From NCBI GenBank assembly GCA_015494005.1, contig WGCB01000365.1, positions 1 to 6,244 on the forward strand: a stretch of 6,244 bases of DNA. Reading direction: 5' to 3'. Positions 1 to 6,244 of the stretch are shown piece after piece. The notes under the pieces are model-generated. The model ran no database searches and was not told the origin of the DNA. It was given only the letters and a program-made list of their open reading frames with translations. Source of the stretch: Caldilineaceae bacterium (lineage in GTDB: Bacteria; Chloroflexota; Anaerolineae; Caldilineales; Caldilineaceae). A program made the translations under genes and the position numbers. Position 1 is the first letter of the stretch, and every line of letters begins with the position of its first letter.

Positions 1-722
1 AAGATGAGCAGCAAAGGCGGCACCACCGCCACCAGGGCCCGGCGGGCCAACGCGGCGCCCTTCAACGTCCGGGCCTCCGGGGGCAGGGCTGGAGCGTCCT
101 GGGGGCGGATCCAGGCGATGAAGAGGACGTAGAGGGCGTAGAGCCCGGAGAGGATGAGCCCTGGCACCAGCGCGCCCAGGAACAGATCCCCCACGCCCAC
201 GCCGATCTGATCGCTCAACACTACCAGCACCAGGCTCGGCGGCAGGAGCTGGGCCATGGTCCCCGAGGCAGTGATGATCCCCGTGGCCAGCTGGTGGTTG
301 TAGCCGTAGCGGACCATCACCGGCAGGGAGATCATGCCCATGACGATGACCGTGGCGGCCACCACACCGGTGGCCGCGGCCAGCAGGGTCCCCACGATGA
401 CCACCGCCAGGGCCAGCCCGCCCCGCATGGGGCCCAGGAGGATGCCCACGGTCTCCAGCAGCCGCTCCGCCAGGCCGGATTTCTCGAAGACCGCCCCCAT
501 GAAGACGAAATAGATGATGGCCAGCAGGGTGAAGTCCGACATGGTGCCGAACCAGCGGTTGGGCAGGAGGCGCAGCAGCCGGGCGTCGAAGGTGCCCACA
601 GCCATGCCGATGAGCAGGAAGACGATGGCTGTCCCGGCGAAGGAGAAGGCCACCGGGTAGCCATAGAGGATGAGCACAAAGAAAAGAATGAACATTGCCA
701 AAGCTAGCCATTCGAGTCCCAT
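1..722 (-). CDS. dctM: TRAP transporter large permease DctM (FcbT3-like), 3' end outside window
   Basis: Large membrane subunit of a tripartite ATP-independent periplasmic (TRAP) transporter, the ion-driven channel that imports organic acids or related anions delivered by a DctP-type binding protein. The reading frame is open from ATG 722-720 to the window edge, giving 240 residues; full-length family members have about 430, so the C-terminal half is missing. The visible part is a string of hydrophobic segments (about 5-40, 63-78, 102-136, 177-205). Family-typical stretches include [10 protein letters not shown] (74-83), [13 protein letters not shown] (117-129) and [12 protein letters not shown] (152-163), which match the mannitol/chloroaromatic (FcbT3) branch as I remember it. 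The start is supported by GAGGAA at 729-734, six bases upstream. It follows dctQ on the same strand after an unusually wide 175-base gap. The substrate cannot be told from the permease. The family call is near certain; the sub-branch is an inference. Confidence 0.93.
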   Translation of the reverse strand, partial: MGLEWLALAMFILFFVLILYGYPVAFSFAGTAIVFLLIGMAVGTFDARLLRLLPNRWFGTMSDFTLLAIIYFVFMGAVFEKSGLAERLLETVGILLGPMRGGLALAVVIVGTLLAAATGVVAATVIVMGMISLPVMVRYGYNHQLATGIITASGTMAQLLPPSLVLVVLSDQIGVGVGDLFLGALVPGLILSGLYALYVLFIAWIRPQDAPALPPEARTLKGAALARRALVAVVPPLLLI

Positions 723-897
723 GGGGTGTTCCTCGCTGATGGGTGTGGGATGGGAAACCGATGTGGGATGGTCGGAAAGGGTGGCGAAGGTGGCGCTGCG
801 AGCTCAGGTGCTGGACCAGCAGGGGGTCTCGTCCAGGCGGGGCAGGCTGAATCGAGCGTCGCTCCAGGGGCAGCCCCCGGAGAAGGCCATGCACCTG

Positions 898-1503
898 CTA
901 CTCGATGCGCAGCGGTGCTTCGACCTCCAGCTCTTCCACCACCACGGGCACCTCTTCGTCCTTGCCGGTCATCACGACGTAGAGCTTGATGATCTCCGCG
1001 ATGGCCTGGAAGAAGAGGGTGACGAACGCCACGATGATCATGGTCTTGATGGGGGCCCGAGGCAGGCCGCTGGGATCCGGGGACATCTCCATGGGGCCCC
1101 AGCCGCCGCCGGGCAGCTTCCCCCAGGACGTGAGCACCGGTTTGTAGGTCACGTAGATGCCCAGGAGGGTGTAGGGGACCAGGAAGAAGATGTGTCCCCA
1201 GAAATCCAACATGGCCTTGCGGCGCTTGGGCCAGTTGGCGTAGATGAAGTCCACCCGCACGTTGATGCCGTGCTTGAGGATGTAGGCGAAGCCCAGGAAG
1301 AAAACCAGGGAGTAGAGGTACCACTGCAGCTCAATGAAGAGGTTGGTAGAGAGCCGCACACCGATGAAACGGCCCAGGTAGCGGGCCAACACGTTGTAGA
1401 AGCCGACGATCAGGGTCAGGATCACCAGCATCATGGAGAGCCACCCCAGACGTTCCGAGATAGCATCAACGATTTCTGTGTACTTCAGGAGTATCTTCAA
1501 CAT
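898..1503 (-). CDS. dctQ: TRAP transporter small permease DctQ (FcbT2-like)
   Basis: Small membrane subunit of the TRAP transporter, which pairs with DctM and is needed for uptake. The protein is 201 residues, a normal length, with four predicted membrane helices at about 21-40, 60-79, 99-121 and 152-175. The DctQ signature is clear: ELQWYLYSLVFFLGFAY (58-74) followed by KHGINVRVDFIY (77-88). The later SPDPSGLPRAPIK (141-153) is typical of the mannitol/chloroaromatic (FcbT2) subgroup. The tail is acidic (Glu/Val-rich, 181-201) and probably cytoplasmic. The frame stays open 21 codons further upstream to 1566, but the ATG at 1503-1501 is chosen because it has AGGAGA at 1511-1516 seven bases away and gives an N-terminus like the family. 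It is first in a minus-strand unit with dctM, behind a candidate promoter at 1547-1574. Confidence 0.93.
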   Translation of the reverse strand: MLKILLKYTEIVDAISERLGWLSMMLVILTLIVGFYNVLARYLGRFIGVRLSTNLFIELQWYLYSLVFFLGFAYILKHGINVRVDFIYANWPKRRKAMLDFWGHIFFLVPYTLLGIYVTYKPVLTSWGKLPGGGWGPMEMSPDPSGLPRAPIKTMIIVAFVTLFFQAIAEIIKLYVVMTGKDEEVPVVVEELEVEAPLRIE

Positions 1504-1510
1504 GGGATCG

Positions 1511-1516
1511 TCTCCT
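1511..1516 (-). promoter_or_regulatory. Ribosome binding site deciding the dctQ start
   Basis: AGGAGA on the minus strand, seven bases before ATG 1503-1501. It favours this start over the in-frame upstream codon at 1566, which would add 21 residues not typical of DctQ. Confidence 0.7.
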
Positions 1517-1546
1517 GTGGATCGGGAGGCAAGTCGAGGTGGCCTT

Positions 1547-1574
1547 ATGATAACGAATTTTCGCAAAATGACAA
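1547..1574 (-). promoter_or_regulatory. Candidate sigma70-type promoter for dctQM
   Basis: On the minus strand TTGTCA (1574-1569) and TATCAT (1552-1547) are separated by 16 bases in an AT-rich island within otherwise GC-rich DNA. Transcription would begin near 1540, leaving a leader of about 36 bases before dctQ. The match is by eye to the general bacterial consensus; nothing shows which sigma factor is used. Confidence 0.4.
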
Positions 1575-1603
1575 ATGGTCACCAAACCGTACTGAAAATG
1601 AAC

Positions 1604-1633
1604 TTGTCATCTTCTCTGGGCATGGTGTATACT
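1604..1633 (+). promoter_or_regulatory. Candidate sigma70-type promoter for the DUF3054-ugp unit
   Basis: TTGTCA (1604-1609) and TATACT (1628-1633) are separated by 18 bases, at the edge of the AT-rich island. Transcription would start near 1640. The -35 element lies 30 bases from that of the opposing dctQM promoter, so one regulator could act on both. It is the best promoter match I found on the plus strand upstream of the rightward genes, but the long leader to 1955 leaves room for a nearer start. Confidence 0.4.
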
Positions 1634-1943
1634 AAGCCCGCCCGAGGCGCCTCAATTTGAACTCGACGCGAGGCCCATGTCAGCATCCAGGGCTGTCTCG
1701 CCGTCGCCATCTCATCAACAACATCCTTCTCCCCCGACGATTCCACCCGGGTGGCTGCGATCCCAACATTCGACCGGTTCCCTGGCCCCGAGGCCAGCTC
1801 GGTTCCAGGCAGCCGCCCCACCCAAAACGTTTCTGTTGCTGCATTCAGCCGCCGTGTCCAGCCAGTCCTCTGGCGATGATCCTGGCCGATCAGGCCTCGA
1901 TCGGACCACACGGCACGGAAGCGCCTGGATGGGCACAGATTCT

Positions 1944-1948
1944 GGAGG
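1944..1948 (+). promoter_or_regulatory. Ribosome binding site supporting a TTG start at 1955
   Basis: GGAGG lies six bases before TTG 1955. The two in-frame ATG codons downstream (1976 and 1994) lack a well-placed site: the one at 1994 has AGGGAG only two bases away and the one at 1976 has none. Confidence 0.55.
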
Positions 1949-1954
1949 CAGACC

Positions 1955-2386
1955 TTGCGTTCTCTTTCCGATCCCATGCCGCCCCAGGGAGCGATGCCCC
2001 GGCGGCGGCGAAACCTCACCGCCCTCCTGGTGGCGGGGGATGTCATCGCCCTGGTGGTCTTTGTGGTGCTAGGACGCCTGAGCCACGGTTTCACCAGCGA
2101 CTGGCTGCCCAACCTGGCCCGGATCCTGACGCCTTTCCTGCTGGGCTGGTTCATGGCTGCCTGGCTGGCCGGCGCCTATCGAACGGACAGTGTGACCCAG
2201 CCTACAGTCTTCCTGCGGCGAACTGCGGTTTCCTGGCTCATAGGCATCCCCTTGGGCTTCCTGCTCCGGCGAGCGATCTTCCAGAACAACGTCACGCTGC
2301 CCTTTGCCCTGACCACCTTGATCTTCACGGCCCTGTTCCTCATTGGCTGGCGGGCCATCCTGGTCTGGCGCCTGAACCGGGCCTAG
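1955..2386 (+). CDS. DUF3054 family membrane protein
   Basis: A 143-residue integral membrane protein of unknown function. It has a short basic N-terminus (RRRR at 16-19) and four predicted helices at about 21-43, 56-75, 90-106 and 116-138. The pattern GDVIALVVFVVLGRLSHG (28-45), PFLLGWFMAAWLAGAY (60-75), W-x5-P-x-G-x4-R (94-106) and a closing GWR (131-133) fits the DUF3054 family, small four-helix proteins I associate with Actinobacteria, Chloroflexota and haloarchaea. Length is close to the family's. The start is taken as TTG 1955 because of the GGAGG before it; ATG 1994 would drop 13 weakly conserved residues and is the main alternative. It sits 102 bases upstream of ugpA on the same strand and may share its transcript. 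No catalytic motif is visible, and a role in transport would be guesswork from position. Confidence 0.75.
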   Translation: MRSLSDPMPPQGAMPRRRRNLTALLVAGDVIALVVFVVLGRLSHGFTSDWLPNLARILTPFLLGWFMAAWLAGAYRTDSVTQPTVFLRRTAVSWLIGIPLGFLLRRAIFQNNVTLPFALTTLIFTALFLIGWRAILVWRLNRA

Positions 2387-2423
2387 CCAGACTCGCTCCG
2401 GCCCGACATCCTGAGGCCGGCCC

Positions 2424-2445
2424 GTGCCACCCTGGCATTCTCTTT
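2424..2445 (+). terminator. Weak hairpin with pyrimidine tail between the DUF3054 gene and ugpA
   Basis: TGCCA (2425-2429), loop CCC and TGGCA (2433-2437) form a five-pair stem, extendable by one G-U pair, followed by TTCTCTTT. The stem is short and the T-run is broken by C. It could be a weak or partial terminator that lowers transcription into ugpA, or chance in GC-rich DNA. Confidence 0.25.
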
Positions 2446-2488
2446 CGATCTTCTGCCCCGACATCTCGCACTACCTGGCAGGCATACC

Positions 2489-3457
2489 ATGGCTCAAAGC
2501 GATGCAACCACCTCCCAACCCACCGCCTCCTCCCTGGGCGCCATGCCCACAGGCAGGCGATGGAACAAGCTGAGGGCCGCTGTGGAGGGGTATCTCTACC
2601 TGACCCCCACCCTCATCGGCCTGACCCTGTTTGTGTTCTGGCCCATCGTCTCCTCTTTGAACCTGAGCCTGCAGCGGATCTCGCCCTTCGGCAACCGCTT
2701 CCGCTACGTGGGGCTGGACAATTATATCAAGACCCTCACCAGCCCGGACTACTGGGAGACGGTGCGGGTGACCCTCTTCTTCGTCCTGGGGACGGTGCCC
2801 ACGGGTCTGATCCTCTCGGTGGCCCTGGCCATCGCCCTGGCCTATCCCCTGGGACGCATGGACCCGGTCTACCGCACCCTGATCTTCGTGCCGGTGGTCA
2901 TCAGCAGCGCGGTGACGGGCGTGCTCTTCAAGTGGCTCTACCACCCGGTGGTGGGCTACATCAACTACGGCCTGCTCCAGCTGGGCTTCATCCAGACCAT
3001 GCAGGAGGGGCCCAACTGGTTCGCGGACAAGACCTGGGCCCTGGTGGCTGTGATCGTGGCCACCACCTGGCGTCAGTTGGGCTTCAACGTGATCGTGGCC
3101 CTGGCCGGGGTCCAGAACATCGATGAATCCTACTACGACGCGGCCAAGGTGGACGGGGCCAATGCCTGGCAGCGCATCCGGCACATCACCCTGCCCTTGA
3201 TCTCCCCCACCCTCTTCTTCCTGCTGATCATCAACGTCATCTACAGCTTCCAGGCCTTCGGCGAGATCGACGTGCTGACCCAGGGTGGGCCAGGACGAGC
3301 CACCACCAACATGGTCTACTCCATCTACCGCATCGCCTTTGTGGACGCCCGGGATCGAGGACTGGCCTCGGCCCAGGCCTACCTGCTGGCGCTCATGATC
3401 CTGATCATGTCCTACATCCAGTTCGCCACGGTGAACAAACGGGTCCACTACCAGTAA
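2489..3457 (+). CDS. ugpA: ABC importer permease, UgpA-like (glycerol-3-phosphate/sugar type)
   Basis: First of the two inner-membrane permeases of a carbohydrate-type ABC importer (MalF/UgpA family). It forms half of the channel that receives ligand from the binding protein UgpB. It is 322 residues long with about six helices: 36-58, 92-117, 128-150, 182-206, 238-260 and 296-313. The cytoplasmic EAA loop that docks on the ATPase is at 215-237: YYDAAKVDGA, then ITLPLISP. The family's GGP motif appears as TQGGPGRATT (264-273). The 30-residue N-terminus is hydrophilic and poorly conserved. The ATG at 2489 has a weak site (GCAGG, 2478-2482). An internal ATG at 2543 has no better one. It is followed 27 bases later by ugpE. 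The UgpA name leans on the neighbouring UgpB-like protein; by permease sequence alone another sugar would be possible. Confidence 0.94.
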   Translation: MAQSDATTSQPTASSLGAMPTGRRWNKLRAAVEGYLYLTPTLIGLTLFVFWPIVSSLNLSLQRISPFGNRFRYVGLDNYIKTLTSPDYWETVRVTLFFVLGTVPTGLILSVALAIALAYPLGRMDPVYRTLIFVPVVISSAVTGVLFKWLYHPVVGYINYGLLQLGFIQTMQEGPNWFADKTWALVAVIVATTWRQLGFNVIVALAGVQNIDESYYDAAKVDGANAWQRIRHITLPLISPTLFFLLIINVIYSFQAFGEIDVLTQGGPGRATTNMVYSIYRIAFVDARDRGLASAQAYLLALMILIMSYIQFATVNKRVHYQ

Positions 3458-3484
3458 GCGACACCCACAGAGCGAAGGCTAGCC

Positions 3485-4348
3485 ATGAGCACCGTCACGA
3501 CTATCGCAAAGATCCGCCCCAGGCGCATCGACCGAACAGGGCTGACCATCCACCTGTTCCTGTTGATCACGGGGTTGCTCATCTCCACCCCCATCATCAT
3601 CGCGTTCTTTACCAGTTTCAAAGAGCCCAACCAGATCGTCACCTACCCGCCCTACCTGCTGCCCAAGCACTGGACCTTCGCCAACTACGCCACCGCCTGG
3701 ACGGCCACTCCCTTTGGACGGCATCTGCTCAACAGCACCATCCAGTCCGGGGCCATCGTCATTTTCCAGGTGGCCTTCAGCGTGTCGGCCGCCTACGCCT
3801 TCGCCAACCTGGAGTTCCCCGGCCGGGATTGGCTCTTCTACCTGGTGATCGGCAGCCTGATGGTGCCCTTCGAGCTCGTTTTCATCCCCAACTTCGTCTT
3901 CATCTCCAGCATCGGCTGGGCCAACACCTACCAGGGGCTGGTGGCCCCCTTCATGGCCAGCGCCTTCGGGGTCTTCATGCTGCGCCAGTTCTTCCTCACA
4001 GTGCCCAAGGAGCTTCACGACGCGGCCAAAATCGACGGGGCCAGCAACTGGCGCTACATGTGGCAGATCCTGGTGCCGGTGAGCAAGGGGTCCATCGGCG
4101 CTTTCGCCATCTTCGCCTTCCTCAGCGCCTGGAACCAGTACCTGTGGCCCCTGATCATTACCAACAGCGACCAGATGCGCACCCTGCAGATCGGCATCCG
4201 CTTCTTCATGAACACCCTGGAGCGGGGCGCGGACTGGGGGCCCATCATGGCCGGCTCCATGATCGCCATGGGCCCCACCCTGGTGATCTTCCTGGTGGCC
4301 CAGCGCCAACTGGTCAAAGGCATCGCCATGACCGGCCTCAAGGGCTGA
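3485..4348 (+). CDS. ugpE: ABC importer permease, UgpE-like (glycerol-3-phosphate/sugar type)
   Basis: Second channel subunit of the importer (MalG/UgpE family), 287 residues with about six membrane helices: 20-42, 83-107, 115-137, 146-166, 201-222 and 255-273. The ATPase-docking EAA loop is ELHDAAKIDGA (176-186) through LVPVSKG. ASAFGVFMLRQFF (158-170) and WNQYLWPL (216-223) closely resemble E. coli UgpE as I recall it, supporting the Ugp assignment over other sugar permeases. AAGG at 3475-3478, six bases upstream, supports ATG 3485. The 27-base gap after ugpA indicates co-transcription. The 243-base gap to ugpB that follows is wide for such an operon. A functional transporter also needs a UgpC/MsmK-type ATPase, which is not seen here. 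Confidence 0.94.
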   Translation: MSTVTTIAKIRPRRIDRTGLTIHLFLLITGLLISTPIIIAFFTSFKEPNQIVTYPPYLLPKHWTFANYATAWTATPFGRHLLNSTIQSGAIVIFQVAFSVSAAYAFANLEFPGRDWLFYLVIGSLMVPFELVFIPNFVFISSIGWANTYQGLVAPFMASAFGVFMLRQFFLTVPKELHDAAKIDGASNWRYMWQILVPVSKGSIGAFAIFAFLSAWNQYLWPLIITNSDQMRTLQIGIRFFMNTLERGADWGPIMAGSMIAMGPTLVIFLVAQRQLVKGIAMTGLKG

Positions 4349-4444
4349 GCCGGACGACTCGAAAGGCGATCCCTCGCCGCTATCATCCTTTTTCGGGGTT
4401 ACTTCCCTGTCTGTCACACCGCTGTTGTTATCCGTGTTTGCTGC

Positions 4445-4476
4445 CAAGTTGTCGTTGATGCAAGTTGTCGTTGATG
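4445..4476 (+). repeat. Perfect 16-bp tandem repeat in the ugpE-ugpB spacer
   Basis: The unit CAAGTTGTCGTTGATG occurs twice with no mismatch or gap (4445-4460 and 4461-4476), about 115-145 bases before ugpB. The surrounding spacer (4349-4591) has no gene and is richer in T than the coding DNA. Exact duplication could be a recent slippage event or a pair of regulator binding sites. I found no convincing -35/-10 pair next to it. Confidence 0.85.
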
Positions 4477-4579
4477 TCGTCGCGTGACGCTGTTGTGTTT
4501 GATGTCGCTAGTCACTCGTGTCAGTCGATCCCCCCACCACTACGGTTCCATTTTTTCACCACTCTCACCAAGTCATCTC

Positions 4580-4587
4580 AAGGAGGA
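4580..4587 (+). promoter_or_regulatory. Strong ribosome binding site deciding the ugpB start
   Basis: AAGGAGGA, a near-complete Shine-Dalgarno match, ends four bases before ATG 4592. It fixes the start at the signal-peptide methionine and rules out the 36-codon upstream extension to 4484, whose residues do not resemble a secretion signal. It is the strongest site in the window, as expected for a binding protein made in excess over the permeases. Confidence 0.85.
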
Positions 4588-4591
4588 CACA

Positions 4592-6010
<1,419 letters not shown>

Positions 6011-6074
6011 ACGGCATATCCTTGCCATCTGTGTCCCTTGCTAAGGGCAAACTGTTGACCGCAAATGAATAACA

Positions 6075-6130
6075 AGTAAGGAGTAATGGGTAGACCTCGC
6101 TCACGAGCGTTTTACTCATTACTCCTTACT
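6075..6130. repeat. Long palindromic hairpin element, possible bidirectional terminator
   Basis: The left arm (6075-6092) and right arm (6113-6130) pair over 18 positions with a single G-U exception. Two more pairs are possible inward (6093-6094 with 6111-6112). The loop holds its own small hairpin, CGCT/AGCG (6098-6109). The right side reads as three consecutive TTACTCN heptamers (6112-6132), and TTTT follows at 6132-6135. It lies 64 bases after the ugpB stop, so it could end that transcript. It is AT-rich and longer than a typical terminator, so it may instead be a dispersed palindromic repeat that serves as one. Confidence 0.65.
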
Positions 6131-6165
6131 CTTTTCACTTCATACCCTGCACCGGATCGACTTCT

Positions 6166-6244
6166 ATGCCCAGTCTCCTGCGCCACACCGGCCTTTCCAT
6201 TGCACTCGTCATCCTGGCTGCTCTCCTGGCTGGCTGCTCCGTGA
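6166..6244 (+). CDS. Lipoprotein, N-terminal fragment only, function unknown
   Basis: The frame is open from ATG 6166 to the window edge, giving 26 residues. They form a classic lipoprotein signal: a short basic start (Arg6, His7), a hydrophobic core (10-21) and lipobox LAGC with Cys24 as the lipidation site. The mature protein lies outside the window, so its role is unknown. It could be another substrate-binding protein, a glycerophosphodiester phosphodiesterase or an unrelated surface lipoprotein. No good Shine-Dalgarno site precedes the ATG, which lowers certainty about the exact start. It lies beyond the palindrome at 6075-6130 and so may be a separate transcription unit from ugpB. Confidence 0.65.
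   Translation, partial: MPSLLRHTGLSIALVILAALLAGCSV

Larger units (their letters stand above)
1504..1954. other. Divergent intergenic regulatory region, no gene seen
   Basis: This 451-base stretch lies between dctQ (leftward) and the DUF3054 gene (rightward). The left third is AT-rich and holds candidate promoters for both directions. The remainder (about 1640-1954) would be the leader of the rightward transcript, about 315 bases long. It contains a perfect 12-bp palindrome CCACCCGGGTGG (1743-1754) and two short hairpins: CTGGCC/GGCCAG (1782-1797) and CCGATC/GATCGG (1886-1904). Open frames through it encode Ser/Pro/Gln-rich sequence with no recognisable domain and weaker third-position GC than the real genes, so I do not call them. 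I recognise no riboswitch or other structured RNA. Confidence 0.6.

Noticed and set aside
670..1635. 321-codon plus-strand frame opposite dctQ
   Set aside because: The minus strand encodes a clear DctQ. The plus product is His/Glu/Gln-rich and matches no family I know.
1677..2072. 131-codon plus-strand frame in the leader, starting just after the rightward promoter
   Set aside because: Only GAGG three bases before the ATG supports it. The product is Ser/Pro-rich, third-position GC is lower than in the real genes, and it ends inside the DUF3054 gene.
1657..3126. 489-codon plus-strand frame running through the DUF3054 gene and into ugpA
   Set aside because: It is Pro/His/Gly-rich without any domain and overlaps two better-supported genes in another frame. 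It lacks a convincing ribosome binding site.
4365..4393. Possible terminator after ugpE (GGCGA/TCGCC stem followed by TTTTT)
   Set aside because: The stem has only five pairs and the T-run begins about eight bases after it, so it does not fit an intrinsic terminator.
2471..4447. Long minus-strand open frames opposite ugpA and ugpE
   Set aside because: They encode Gly/His/Asp/Gln-rich low-complexity sequence with no membrane or domain features. The plus strand carries well-recognised permeases.
6035..6047. Small hairpin CCCTT/AAGGG just after ugpB
   Set aside because: It has five pairs and a three-base loop with no T-run, so it is not a terminator by itself. The palindrome at 6075-6130 is the better candidate.
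6055..6089. Promoter for the last lipoprotein (TTGACC followed by TAATGG)
   Set aside because: The spacing is 23 bases, and the second element lies inside the palindrome. No acceptable -35/-10 pair was found before 6166.

Overview
The window is high-GC chromosomal DNA from a bacterium with two solute-transport loci facing away from each other. The most likely source is a Chloroflexota member (Anaerolineae or Caldilineae type). That placement is an inference. It rests on the GC-rich third codon positions, on a substrate-binding lipoprotein whose cysteine is followed by a long Ala/Pro/Glu linker of a kind common in that phylum, and on a DUF3054 membrane protein. No rRNA, tRNA, CRISPR array, transposase or phage gene is visible.

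Left part (1-1503, minus strand): a TRAP transporter pair, the small permease DctQ (898-1503) followed by the large permease DctM (722 down to the window edge, C-terminus missing). Both look like the mannitol/chloroaromatic (FcbT2/FcbT3) branch of the family. The substrate-binding DctP partner is not in the window. A 175-base non-coding gap separates the two genes.

Middle (1504-1954): a 451-base gene-free divergent regulatory region. It holds one candidate promoter for each direction and a 12-bp perfect palindrome.

Right part (1955-6010, plus strand): a small DUF3054 membrane protein with a likely TTG start, then the two permeases and the lipoprotein binding protein of an ABC importer of the glycerol-3-phosphate/glycerophosphodiester (Ugp) type, in the order ugpA-ugpE-ugpB. 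UgpB captures the ligand at the outer face of the membrane and hands it to the UgpA/UgpE channel. The ATPase (UgpC/MsmK type) needed to drive import is not visible, so it must lie downstream or be encoded elsewhere. A 243-base spacer before ugpB carries a perfect 16-bp tandem repeat.

Far right (6011-6244): a spacer with a long imperfect palindrome built partly of TTACTCN heptamers (possible terminator or dispersed repeat), then the first 26 codons of another lipoprotein. The genes are ordinary transporter families. The less explained signals are the intergenic repeats, the DUF3054 association and a Glu-to-Asp change at a predicted ligand contact in UgpB.
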